From Zygosaccharomyces rouxii (lineage: Eukaryota > Ascomycota > Saccharomycetes > Saccharomycetales > Saccharomycetaceae): a DNA stretch of 64,000 bases. Location of the stretch: the NCBI RefSeq assembly GCF_000026365.1, contig NC_012995.1:1490289-1554288 (forward strand), given 5' to 3'. Both the position numbers and the translations under genes were made by a program. Below, in pieces: positions 49,300 to 60,526 of this stretch. Under the pieces are notes generated by a model. It was not told the origin of the DNA. It saw nothing but the letters and a program-made list of their open reading frames with translations, and did no database searches. Each line of letters starts with the position of its first letter. Within the stretch, counting starts at the first letter, position 1.

Positions 49300-51030
49300 A
49301 TGGCTGATTATGAATATGATTTCATTGTTCTAGGTGGTGGTACTGCCGGTAACGTTGTGGCTGGGAGGCTTGCTGAGAACCCGGATGTGAGAATATTGGT
49401 TGTTGAAGCAGGTGTCGGAAATACCCTGGAGATTGAAGATATCAAGACCCCATCTAGTGCTATGGAGTTGCGTGACTCTCTATATGACTGGGCCTACAAG
49501 ACCACTATGGTTAAACGTGAAGATTACGAACGTACCGAGAAACCCAACACTCGTGGTAAGGCCCTTGGTGGCAGTTCCTCCTTGAACTACTTCAGTTGGA
49601 TCCCCGGTTGCAGGTCCACTTTTGACAGATGGGAAGAATTCGGTGGTGAAGAATGGACTTGGGACCCTTTGGTACCTTATCTGAGAAAGAGTGTCACTTA
49701 CCATGATGACTTGAAACTTTACCCTGAAGAATTAAAAAAGATTGGTAGCGGTGGTCCTCTTCCAATTTCCCATGCTGAATTAGAGAAGAAATTGGTTCCT
49801 TTCCGCGAAAAAGTAATCGAAGCCTGCAAATCAAGAGATCTTCCAGTTAACGAAAACACTTTTGATGGTGATATGGTTGGCTTAACCCACTGTGTGAACT
49901 CCATCTACCATGGGGTGCGTTCAAGTAGTGTTTACTTTGTGAAGGATAAGTCAAACATCACAATTTTAACTCATGTCCACTCCAAGAAAATCATCATCGA
50001 TCCTGCTGACAAGGTTACCAAAGGTGTCACTATCATTAAGCTTTCAGGAGAGGAACACAGTTATTATGCCAAACGCGAAGTTATTGTTGCCCAAGGTGTT
50101 TTTGAAAGTCCTAAACTATTAATGCTTTCAGGAGTTGGCCCAAAGAAGGAATTAGAGACACATGGTATCGATGTTATTGTTGAGAATCCCCATGTTGGTC
50201 AACACTTGCTAGACCATCCAGGTGTCCCATTTGTATTGCACGTAAAAGATGGTTTTGGTATGGACGATCACTTGTTGCATGAAGGTCCAGCACATACTGC
50301 TGCAGTTGAGCAGTACAAAAAGGACTCTACAGGTCCTGTTGGTTTCGGTTTGTTTGAATTGATAGGTTTCCCACGTATTGACCATTACCTAGAGAAAGAT
50401 CCACACTACAGCCAAACCAAAAAGGCCAACGGCGATAAAGATCCATTCGCCCCCAAGGGTCAACCTCACTTCGAGTTAGACTTTGTGAGTATGTTTGGTA
50501 GTGCTTTCCAATGGCATTATCCAACTCCAAAAAAGGGTGCTTACACTAGTGTGGTAGTCAATTTGGTCCGTCCGCATTCTAAACCAGGCGAAGTCAGGTT
50601 GAACAGCATGGATCCTCTTCTGCAACCATACATCAATTTAAACTTTTTTGCTGATGAGTTGGATATCATCGCAATGAGAGAAGGTATCAGGTTTTCTTAC
50701 GACATTTTGACCAAAGGTAAGGGGTTCAAGGATATTATCCTCAGCGAGTATCCATGGGAAATGCCACTAGATGACGACAAAGAAATGAGGAAACAGATTT
50801 TAGACCGTGTTCAAACCGCATTCGATTCTTGTGGTACTGCTCGTTTGTCTAAAAGCATTAAACAGGGTGTTGTCGATCCATCATTAAAGGTGCATGGGGT
50901 CAAGGGATTACGTGTGATTGATGCTTCCGTCATCCCAGTAATCCCAGACTGCCGTATCCAAAATTCTGTCTACGCCATTGGTGAGAAGGGCGCAGACTCG
51001 ATCAAGGCGGCTCATAGAGACTTGTACTAA
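49300..51030 (+). CDS. GMC-family FAD oxidoreductase
   Basis: A 576-residue glucose-methanol-choline oxidoreductase. The FAD-binding GGGTAG loop is at 12-17, with the E at 37 closing the Rossmann motif. GMC signature 1 is at 84-100 (TRGKALGGSSSLNYFSW), signature 2 at 266-280 (GVFESPKLLMLSGVG), and the C-terminal VDPSLKVHGVKGLRVIDASV block at 525-544. By eye the usual catalytic histidine of the H-x-x-G-T motif is aspartate here (D509-S-C-G-T) and the second catalytic position is R552. No signal peptide or C-terminal peroxisomal SKL-type signal is present, so it is likely cytosolic. Substrate unknown; relatives oxidise aryl or other alcohols or choline. The 5' neighbour is a decayed catalase in divergent orientation. 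Confidence 0.85.
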   Translation: MADYEYDFIVLGGGTAGNVVAGRLAENPDVRILVVEAGVGNTLEIEDIKTPSSAMELRDSLYDWAYKTTMVKREDYERTEKPNTRGKALGGSSSLNYFSWIPGCRSTFDRWEEFGGEEWTWDPLVPYLRKSVTYHDDLKLYPEELKKIGSGGPLPISHAELEKKLVPFREKVIEACKSRDLPVNENTFDGDMVGLTHCVNSIYHGVRSSSVYFVKDKSNITILTHVHSKKIIIDPADKVTKGVTIIKLSGEEHSYYAKREVIVAQGVFESPKLLMLSGVGPKKELETHGIDVIVENPHVGQHLLDHPGVPFVLHVKDGFGMDDHLLHEGPAHTAAVEQYKKDSTGPVGFGLFELIGFPRIDHYLEKDPHYSQTKKANGDKDPFAPKGQPHFELDFVSMFGSAFQWHYPTPKKGAYTSVVVNLVRPHSKPGEVRLNSMDPLLQPYINLNFFADELDIIAMREGIRFSYDILTKGKGFKDIILSEYPWEMPLDDDKEMRKQILDRVQTAFDSCGTARLSKSIKQGVVDPSLKVHGVKGLRVIDASVIPVIPDCRIQNSVYAIGEKGADSIKAAHRDLY

Positions 51031-54000
51031 ACTGGACAGTTTCTCATGATATATATTTTGGAATATTAATATTAATATTATAGGGTATAATTAATCATAA
51101 GCAATAAGGGCATTAGGCGAAAATGAAAATGGCATTTTGCTGTTATGCCGGAACCGTCTAATACTCTTTGGGAATGGCCATATTTGAAAAAAAAAAAAAG
51201 AAATTAACCTTTTGCTGTTACTCCGAAAAACATCTGGTACCCTTTGGCGATTCCTTTGTTGAAAAAGAACAAAAGACAAATAAAAAAGGGGGGAAGAGCC
51301 GATAGGCGAACGAAAGAATCGATATATGCTTTGATAAGCTTTTCGAAGCGCTTGAATCCTTATTGTTCACTTATCGCGGACTACGGTAACCCACAAGCTT
51401 CAACATGAATAAGAAAAAACAAAGCTGTATCTAAAAGGTTAGGTCCTGTAATTTTTATGGAAATGATGTGCTAAAATTCGGTAAAATCTGAATAAAGCAG
51501 AGCGGAGAGGAAGAGGATCTCTGAGGGTGCGTCATACTCTCAAACTGCCACACTCATGACAGGCTACTAGAATACAAATGGTTCATATCGTATCAAGATT
51601 AACTATTTCGATGCTATGCAATGTATGGATATTTGTTTATTGTAGGGCTTTCTTATAATCCGACTTCAGATAAGGTTAAAAGGTACTTTCATTTATATCA
51701 ACTCTATGATTTTGTGGAGTTAGGCCTTATAACGCATTAAACAAGACCGTTGAAAGTGAGACTTAGTGACTAAAGAAAATCTGAATCAACAAAACCATAC
51801 AGCGAATAGGTTTTGACAAGTATGAAAAAAGGTGAATTAAGAGACGTTATTGTAATGGAGATGAGGGGTTAAGAGATTTCAATCGAAGAACAACTATTTT
51901 ACTGTAGCTGAAAGATGCGGATACAGCAGGATGGAGGTTCGGTTACCGTATGACGTTAGAGCGGAACTGGCGGAAATGGCGGATGTGTGAATCGGAACGA
52001 AGAAGAGCCTCTGCAACGCAAGTGCTAAATCAAAAATCACCATGAGACAGAAGTTGTTGAATCAAGAGATTTCAATCAGGGATTGAGAAGTCTTCATATC
52101 ATCCGGGGGCAGAACCAACAAAGGGCACGTCTTACATCAAATGTATTTCATAACATACCATCAAACTACCTAATATTGCAATAAAAATGAAGAATCATTG
52201 GAATAATTTATGAAGCCTGAGCATTAGTTCTCTGGGCGACAGGGATGGTAAAAACCTGAACTATAATTTACTTCAATGGCTTTGGAGAAATATTGAAAAT
52301 TTTTAGTGACATAGTGATTAAATGAACTGTTGTTGAAAGATCTTTAAGCAACTACTAGACTGCTTCTGATAGAGGTTTTTAGGATCGAATCTGAAGTGGA
52401 GGTAAAATTTTGAATTGCACAAAGAGAGGAGTTGAAAACATCACTTGATGTCACATTGTACAAGGAGTGTAGTGAGTGTAGTGCTAGCGACGCTTACGCT
52501 TTCGGTATGGAATGTTAAACACTTTTTTTCTTTTCTTATATTGAATAACCAGGCCAATTCAAAGTTTACAAGTAGGGAGCTGTTTACTACTAGCGAATTC
52601 TTATGTGAGCTTATTGTCCGAAGGTATTTGAAGCTCAGCTGTGATTTTGCTGAAAAAAGTTCATGAACGCATTAGACAGGAAGCTGCGCTATCATCTACA
52701 ATCAGGGCGAAGATGACTGGCGCAAACGTGAATGGACCGTCATCAATAATTCAAAACATCTGTGATCCACATGTCGTGGCTAGTAAATCATACTGTTTCA
52801 TTATCTATAACCAAACACTGCGATAATTGCTTTCATCTTGACATTATTCGTCAAAAGTTTTGAAAAACTGAATTAGAATTTTACAAACAACGCATCATTC
52901 TAGTGCACCATGCTTTTCATTAAATGCAAATCGAAATCTACGTATTGTCACATCTGAAATTTTATGCAGGGGATAATTTGCAATTGTGCAAAAAATGTGA
53001 CTTCAGTGAATAAAGAAAGATGAAATCCTTAAGATAGAACTATAAAGATCTGTGGAAAGGCAGATGCGATACCACATTTTGGAGATTGCACCCGAACAAT
53101 AAAGCTTTTGCCAATAATTTTTGTGATGCAAGATGCCATACCAAGTAAGCCACGCTTAAAGAGGTGACCTCGAGGAAGTCAAGAGAATGCTGTTAGAAAA
53201 TTCTGATACTCCAAAAATTTCAGTGACAGAAAGTGCATGCAGCGGTCAGTTTTGTAGAGATATTTTCAACATATATGGTTGAGTTGAATTACGAGGAAGC
53301 TATCTTTTTTAAGAGAAACACTGACTGTTCATAGAAGATACATCAGGAGATGCTCGCTCTAAAAACTTAAGTGGATTTCGAATACGTGTGGCTTATTTTT
53401 CATATACTGAGTCAGGAGACAGAAAGTACCACTAGTTATTTAGCCCCACTCATGAACCTAGAAAGAGGAGAATTCTACTAAGAGGGCAGTTAATTTTTTT
53501 TTTTTTTTTTTTTTTTTTTATTTATTGCTAAATGATTTGGTGTGTGCTGCTTTTACGGTAGAAGCCTGGTTACGAAGTTTGAGAACTTATCCATATCAGC
53601 AAGGTTAAATCTAGTTAACAGATGGAATCGGTAAGGTCTTATTAAGTTATTTGAAATAGTTGAATGACAATTGCGAGACAGCATTTTTGGAATCCCCAAA
53701 TAGTGAATTATCATCGGGAAGAACAAAAGACTTATCGACTACTAAATAAAAAGCCAAAGAATGCCCTTTGTTACTCTAATTGAACAAGATATCCTTTACG
53801 TTTGATATAGCTAGAAATCAGATCATTCCAGAGGGCTAAAAAGAAGCAGTAGGAAAGATCGAATGGTTAGAAGATCGCCAAGTTTAAACATGATCGCTTA
53901 GTGCGGTCCAATTTTTATTTTAAAATTAGTTTTCGTTGAAATGTCAGCATGGAGATATGGTATTGCATATACGAGCACTTCATTTGTTTACTAAAATGTG

Positions 54001-55641
54001 GGATTGAAGGGAATATGAATTGTATTATAAGAGACGTCAATATCAAAGTGAACGTGAAATGGGTTTTTTAATCCGCCCAAATGTGACTCCATACTTACCA
54101 GAATAAGCAAATTGTGTCACTAGTTGGGTCGAATTCTTACCAGTGAAGAGCCCTTCAAGTTTCTTCATTGGGGGATTACATAATAGAAAGAAGTATTCGA
54201 CACAGAAATATCATGTACAAGCGAGTTCCAGATTCAAATCTTTTTTAATCTCTTTATTGCAGTCTTTCTCGAACTGAGAAACGAATTACCACAATTTCTT
54301 TCCTCAGCAATACACTGTCCAACGTTATTTTTACTTTTCGTTCGTGGAAATGAATAATGGTGCTCACAATTATAGATAAAACCCGTGCCGTAAGTTGTTC
54401 AACTCTCCAAATTCCCAAGAGTTACATGCCCCAGTTGTAAAACATCCTCTGATATAATATTCTCTGTCAGACATTTGCGCATGTTCAGTATTTTCAGTGT
54501 GCCCAATGGGTATACCTTATAAGTTACAAAGTCCTAAATTAATATCTTAGGGGCCTTCATCCGTCTATGACATCTGCCGTTTCGTTCATTGCAGCTAGAA
54601 GACAAATTACTACGATAATAGCAACTTCGAAATTCTACGAAGGTGATAACAGGTGATTGTGTCGGTGTTGAGGGATCTTTCCAAACTCAAAATGTAATGC
54701 TATTGTTAAAGAGAAAGGTACAAACATTAAAATGTAATTAAGTAAAACAAGGAAAAGTTTGGCAAAACATTCTCCAGAGATGACTCCGTTGGAATGAAAG
54801 AACTCCAGGTAATAAAGTAATCAAGTTGAAGGGTTGAGAGTCGGCTAGAAAGCCCAGAGAGGGCGACAGTTGCTAGAATAGAGGTGAAGTGCATTGTTAA
54901 ACGATTGATTTATGAGGAAAAATGTAGCAGATCCACGAATGATCTCTTCGTCGTCCCCATTCATAACGAACATATTCCTGTGCATCGTGGGCGCTTATCT
55001 CAGGTCTTCTAATTATAAATATTTAACCGCAGGGTTTCTAATGCGAGGCTTTAGAAGTTAATCTGCCCGCGTTTGCCAAGATCAAGAATAACGTACTTCT
55101 AGGAAAATTTTTATAACAGAGGGGCCTCGAGGATGCACGAATTTTTAAATAAGGACATATGATTTTGATCTTTTATTATTGAAAGTTGGAAATGAATTCA
55201 TGTGATGAGGTCTCGGGTTAATGACAGTTATTAATGGCACATTCTTGTTTTTATTTTGATGATTGACATACATATGCTTCTTTTTCTTTTATGACGTATG
55301 GAGAGAGAGAGGCATTCAAGGTGTCAAAAATAGGCGCGATGTATACGGCAAGGTTCCAACGGAGGTTGCTCTTGTAGCTTCCATGCAAGTTGTTTTTCGC
55401 GATGGACGAAGAACAGGCTTTTTACAAGCTCGGACTTCATGAGCCAAAGTATGCGGGTTAAGATCTCATGGTTTTATTATAGCCAATACACAGTTAAATA
55501 CGAAGCGCATTAGACCCACTTTCTTAAAACTGATGTTCAACAGCACAGGATAAAGGATGGCTTTTAGATGAAGTTGAAAGGAACTGGTGAAGAGAAGTTG
55601 ATCCTCGAATCATAGCAAATACCACATCGAATACAATTACA
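51031..55641. other. 4.6-kb gene desert
   Basis: AT-rich subtelomere-like DNA without a credible gene. Short ATG frames at 52445-52666 and 52641-52826 have no recognisable features. A run of 26 T residues is at 53494-53519. I saw no LTR ends, tRNA boxes or telomere-type repeats. An old decayed gene cannot be excluded by eye. Confidence 0.45.
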
Positions 55642-56643
55642 ATGGCTGTTTTAGTTACAGGTGCTACAGGTTTTATCGCCAAATGGGTCTTGGATTGTTT
55701 GTTAAAAGAGAATTACCAAGTTATCGGTACTGTTAGGTCGCAAGAGAAGGGGGACAAGTTGCATAAGCAGTTTGGAAGTCCTTCGAATTTGAGCTTTGAA
55801 ATTATAAAGGATATTTCTGATACAGAGGCCTTTAAACCTCTTTTCAAGAAAAGACGTAAGGAAATTGACATTGTGTTGCACATGGCATCACCATTTCACT
55901 ATAATACTAGCGACTATGAAAAGGATCTATTGACTCCTGCAGTAAACGGTACAAAGGGTGTTTTCCATGCAATCCAGAACTATGGCGATGTCAAGAAGGT
56001 CATCGTCACCTCCTCTTTTGTTGCAATCTTGGATGTTGCGAAATTTGCTGATGGCGGCGCTGTTTTCACAGAAAAGGATTGGAACCCTGCCACTTGGGAA
56101 GGATGTCAGACTGACCCCATGAATGCCTACTACGGTTCAAAGAAATTTGCAGAAGAGATTGCTTGGGCGTTTGCAAAGGAGAATAATATCTCATTGACCA
56201 CCATTAACCCAGTTTTAGTGTTCGGACCTCAGAAATTTGATGAAGATGTCACGACTCAGTTGAACACTTCTAATGAGATTATCAATAGGTTAATTCGCAG
56301 CAAGCCAGGTGATAAAATTGAACCAGATTACCATTCCGTCTATGTCGATGTTCGTGATGTTGCAAGGGCTCATTTGATTGCATTCCAAAAGGATACTGCT
56401 GGTGAAAGACTGGGTCTTTCCAATGGTGGATTTAGCTCTCAGGGCATCCTTGATATATTGAATGAAAAGTTCCCACAGTTGAACATTACCAAAGGGTCCG
56501 AACCTGGTAAAGGAGATACAAAGCCCGCCGCTAAGTTTGACAACAGACACTCTAAAAAAGTGCTAGGATTTCCATTTATCAGCCTGGAACAGTCAGTGTA
56601 CGATACTGCGACACAAGTTTTGAAAAAGGAAGGATATTTGTAG
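55642..56643 (+). CDS. GRE2-like NADPH-dependent carbonyl reductase (extended SDR)
   Basis: A 333-residue extended short-chain dehydrogenase of the GRE2/dihydroflavonol-reductase group. The nucleotide-binding TGATGFIA loop is at 6-13, and R32 fits NADPH preference. The catalytic serine region VTSSF is near 122-126, and the catalytic Y164-x3-K168 lies in YGSKK. Relatives in S. cerevisiae (GRE2, ARI1, YDR541C, YGL039W; 342-348 residues) reduce methylglyoxal, isovaleraldehyde and other aldehydes or ketones. Several relatives lie in subtelomeres. The exact orthologue is not assignable by eye. It stands isolated between two gaps. Confidence 0.88.
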   Translation: MAVLVTGATGFIAKWVLDCLLKENYQVIGTVRSQEKGDKLHKQFGSPSNLSFEIIKDISDTEAFKPLFKKRRKEIDIVLHMASPFHYNTSDYEKDLLTPAVNGTKGVFHAIQNYGDVKKVIVTSSFVAILDVAKFADGGAVFTEKDWNPATWEGCQTDPMNAYYGSKKFAEEIAWAFAKENNISLTTINPVLVFGPQKFDEDVTTQLNTSNEIINRLIRSKPGDKIEPDYHSVYVDVRDVARAHLIAFQKDTAGERLGLSNGGFSSQGILDILNEKFPQLNITKGSEPGKGDTKPAAKFDNRHSKKVLGFPFISLEQSVYDTATQVLKKEGYL

Positions 56644-57393
56644 AAAGTAAAGTAAAGAGGTTTCAGAGTCTCAAGTAGATAAGCGTATATATGTTGAAAT
56701 TAATATTTGGCTAGGCGCGGTGTAGAATAAAAGTTTTTCAAGACGACGCGGGATCTGGTGAAATACAATTTTATAAAGGATTTGGAATCTAGCGGAGGGT
56801 GACGTACCTTTTATCGGTGATAACAAAGCAAAGGACAAGCTATAGAAAATGAGATTTTGAAACTCAATGAAAAGTTGGCATGATACATTACATTGACTTC
56901 AATGGAGAAAAAACAACAACAAAACAAACACAAATATTGATAATTTGACTAGAGATTACTGCTTAGGTGGTGTGGTGAGACTAGAGGGATGCTGATTGAT
57001 AAATCACTCTCGTACTACATACTACGGTTGATTTCCAGGAGGTCCTAAATGCGATTAAGAACCGGTGATACCGGTGTATGAGAAATGGGATCCTAGCCCA
57101 TGGAGATTAGATGTGAGTGAATTGAACCTAGGCAAATTCGACGGGTGAAAATACTCTAATGGAGTCTATTTTAATATAAAACCGAGTCCTTTTTATTGCT
57201 AAGCAGCTGAGAAGTTATATGCTACACTAGAAAAGTTGGAAGGGACCCAATAATATCTTATATTGCCTGACTTGAGATCTTACCTTCATACTCACCTTGA
57301 ACCAAGCTCCCCAAATGTTAATAGCAGAAAAAAAAAAAAATCCACATAAAAGACATCGAAAAAACGTATAACAATACACAAAGGTGGAAGAAT
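56644..57393. other. Intergenic region between the reductase and FET4-like gene
   Basis: 750 bp between convergent genes with no credible gene. A run of 13 A residues is near 57329-57341. Confidence 0.4.
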
Positions 57394-59067
57394 TCAAATC
57401 CTTTGCAGGTGTGCCAAGAGGATACATCTCCGAGCATACAGGGAGCTAACCTCGATTCTGCGCCTTTGATCAGCCCAATTGTGTGCTTGAATTAAGACGA
57501 TCAACAAGAAAGCTTCGATAATCATGGTAGGTGTGTTGGCGATCAGTTGACCTGTTGTACTCCAGTGCAAGGCTGAGGATATAATGATGAGACCAATAAC
57601 AGAACATACAGCGAACAGGACACTCAGAGGACTCGAGCAAACATGGCTGATCCATGCCGAAACTTTGTAATCTAGAGACTTAGATGTGGGAATATCAAGA
57701 CCAGTGTATTCCGGAGGGCAGGTTATGCCCGCCAAATGGAAAAGTTCCAAATCTTCTTCAGCAACAATCCGATAACTATGCTCTTCCTTATTGGTGATTC
57801 GATGGTAAGCTTCTCTGATGACGAAGCCGTCGAGATAACCCATGAGACCAGTGTACGTACCGATAATCAACCACCAGTCATCACTCCAACTTAATTGGTT
57901 TCCAATACCTAACCAAATGCTGAACACAACGATAGCGATAATGATGCCGATACCTGTACCGATAACATCCGCATAAAAATCGATGCTTCTTTGACCCCAT
58001 CCTCTCTTCTTTGTCTCCATGGCAATGACTGGATTTTGTGTGTCAAAATCACCGAATTTTCTACGTGCCTCGGTCTCGATATCGACGTCCATAGTCATGA
58101 TACCTCGGATGAACTTGCCTATGTACTTATCATGCCTGGATCTGATATTCTGCAAAAAGACAGAGCACACCATAAGTACAACTGCAGTAGCAGTATTTAT
58201 ATACAATTGCCAATTATCAGCAAACCTGGCCAGACGTGGATTACTACCAGTTTTTTCACCTGTGTATGGGGGACTATTACCAGCGTCGATCCAGAGAGCA
58301 CCTGTGCCAATCCAGATGAAAATGCATATCCAGAAAATGATGATAACATACAAAGAACCTAAAATGACACTGGTAAAGGAGCAAAACTTGTCGTACCACG
58401 TCTCTGAGGGCAATTTACCTTCGGTTGCTGACCTTTCAGTGACGGAATTGCATTGCATTTCTTCAGAATGGACGCTGACACAATCATCCTTCAGATCTTT
58501 CTTACCTGAGCTTCTCGACAGCTGTCTGCTACTGAACAATCTTTTCAAAGTGCCAATGCGCGATCTGACATTACCACAGACAGACAACTGTTCATGCGTA
58601 CTGATGAGCTGCTGCCTCATCAACAAAGTGTCCCAAATGTAGCACTGAATCGATTGACCATCTTGCATCACCACTTGCCAAACGCTGGGTGCCTTATAAA
58701 CAATACCTATGATGCACCAAACGGCTAAAATGATCCACATAAAAAAAAAGACAAATTGGGAGCCAGCCCAAGCTACCATCCAGTCCATGCAGTGATCAGT
58801 AATACCTTTGCGAAGACCAGTGAACCCCCGGCTTGTTTGAACATGACCTCTCTTTGTTAGGACAACTTCATTCATATCTGATTCAGCATATGAACAATTC
58901 ACACTCACGTCATCTTTGTCCTTGCTCGAAACAGAGCTACCTGAAGACGAAACATCATGCAGCTCAGTTACAGTGCTTCCATCGGGCCTGGGAACAGCCG
59001 CTGGGGCACGGTAATACATAGTGGGCCTGGAACCCGGGTTGTTAAAGAACTCAGAAAGTTTTCCCAT
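57394..59067 (-). CDS. FET4: FET4-like low-affinity iron permease
   Basis: A 557-residue polytopic membrane protein close in length to S. cerevisiae Fet4 (552 residues). A soluble N-terminus (1-95) precedes paired membrane segments around 104-125, 235-260, 295-315, 370-395, 400-415, 480-500 and 510-530. The Fet4-family phrases MWIILAVWCIIG, FWICIFIWIGTGALWID, DVIGTGIGIIIAIVVFSIWLGIG and LIVLIQAHNWADQRRR are present. Fet4 carries Fe(II) and other divalent metals (Zn, Cu, Mn) across the plasma membrane. A possible Aft-type motif lies upstream (59729-59735). Subtelomeric copies may be species-specific duplicates, so orthology to FET4 itself is inferred. Confidence 0.88.
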   Translation of the reverse strand: MGKLSEFFNNPGSRPTMYYRAPAAVPRPDGSTVTELHDVSSSGSSVSSKDKDDVSVNCSYAESDMNEVVLTKRGHVQTSRGFTGLRKGITDHCMDWMVAWAGSQFVFFFMWIILAVWCIIGIVYKAPSVWQVVMQDGQSIQCYIWDTLLMRQQLISTHEQLSVCGNVRSRIGTLKRLFSSRQLSRSSGKKDLKDDCVSVHSEEMQCNSVTERSATEGKLPSETWYDKFCSFTSVILGSLYVIIIFWICIFIWIGTGALWIDAGNSPPYTGEKTGSNPRLARFADNWQLYINTATAVVLMVCSVFLQNIRSRHDKYIGKFIRGIMTMDVDIETEARRKFGDFDTQNPVIAMETKKRGWGQRSIDFYADVIGTGIGIIIAIVVFSIWLGIGNQLSWSDDWWLIIGTYTGLMGYLDGFVIREAYHRITNKEEHSYRIVAEEDLELFHLAGITCPPEYTGLDIPTSKSLDYKVSAWISHVCSSPLSVLFAVCSVIGLIIISSALHWSTTGQLIANTPTMIIEAFLLIVLIQAHNWADQRRRIEVSSLYARRCILLAHLQRI

Positions 59068-60526
59068 TCCTTGATGCGCTTTTATTTATTCCTATGGTTA
59101 TATTCGTTGATGAATGACATTTGATATGCTTCAGCACCTTCTTTTATAAGATTGAATGCAAATCAACTAAGATCTAAACGAGGAACAACAAAAAGGGTAC
59201 AGTTTACATATGCGAGTTAATATTAATATTCTTATAATGAATGCTCCACATATCAAAATGGAGCACTATATAGGCTTGATTGGGCATTCACCGCTCTATA
59301 TCTCGTTAGTTTGTCAAGTTATTAAAACATTGAACGTTTGCCAGGAAATAGAAGAGAAGAAAGAGTCAAACTAAATTATTCAATCATCTTAAGAATTTTA
59401 GTTATGATAAAAACAGACTTTGCTTGGCGTCTCTGCTTAACCTTCTTGCTGCTAAACCAACAAACCTGTCCCAACAGTGGTTAAGTGTATATACACATAT
59501 ATATCAATTTTGTTTTGTTTTGATTTAACAGGGTCCTGCGGTTCTATGCATATAACCAACCCGTAACTATGCCATTTTTTTCATTCGAAGACTTCTTTTC
59601 TACGTGCTCCTATTTACTGGATAGCAAGCTGCCACACTAAAATTGTTCGTCTCCCGGGTAACCCTAGTACATTTATCTCACGCGATCTGTGTGCTTTTAC
59701 TGATTATTTTTTTACACCTCTTTTTTCTGGGTGCATATTAAGAACATATATTATGAGAGGTTTTCAGCTGCCGCCTTCGGATGAAGTAGAACGAATAGAT
59801 TGCTTCGCTACCTTTACGAAGCAGAATATCTTGTAAAACTTGTGGTAGGAGAGCTGTAGAGAAATAGTTTTTCTTTGAATTTTTTGGGTTTGAATTGCTT
59901 TTAATCAATGCTCATCAAATGAAGTCCAGTGAATGAGGAACAATTTTGATTATTTAGTTAGGTTTCTGGATAGTCTGTACGACGAATGGAAAAAGTACGA
60001 AGAATAACGGAAAAAAAAGCATAAATGTGGAAACATTTAATGGGGTATGCCTCATTTCTTTAAAAAAGCTTCCAAATTTTCAATTCTTTCTTAGCGCCCA
60101 TGTCTATCGATTTACTTGTTGAAGCTTGTCCTTTCAAGTATTTTGTCGGATAAATTTCGATGCTAAAGCCGCACGGCTGACACGTACTTTTTTCAGGATC
60201 CGGGGGACGAGGTAATGTATGATTCAGTTCACAGGATGAAAACCCGAAATCTAACGGCACAGCAATACCAGCAGAACCATGAAAGTAAATTGTATTGACA
60301 GTTCAAGATTACGGGCGACATTTTTGTTAAGAAACTCCAAACAATGGCTAGTGGATAGCTTGTTGGAAGGTTAGCTGTCTTTTTAAAAATGAATTCCACC
60401 ACTTAGAGCAGAATGTTACAAAGTATAGTAGGTATTCCTATTACAATGGTGCATGAATTTCGACTTGGATATGCAAACTCTTTCAGTACTTATTCTCACC
60501 ACGTTCGCAAAACCCCAAAGTAGCGG
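59068..60526. promoter_or_regulatory. Upstream region of the FET4-like gene with Aft-like and Reb1-like motifs
   Basis: GGGTGCA at 59729-59735 is the complement of the Aft1/2 core TGCACCC, about 660 bp from the FET4-like ATG. CGGGTAA at 59655-59661 is the complement of the Reb1 motif TTACCCG. Both match S. cerevisiae consensus; distance is on the long side. A minus-strand open stretch without ATG (about 60060-60305) may be a gene remnant. Confidence 0.35.

Noticed and set aside
52445..52826. Two short plus-strand frames in the gene desert
   Set aside because: About 60-70 codons each, no recognisable features.
51031..55641. Bacterial-type horizontally transferred genes in the desert
   Set aside because: Composition is uniformly AT-rich and no long frame or domain was found.
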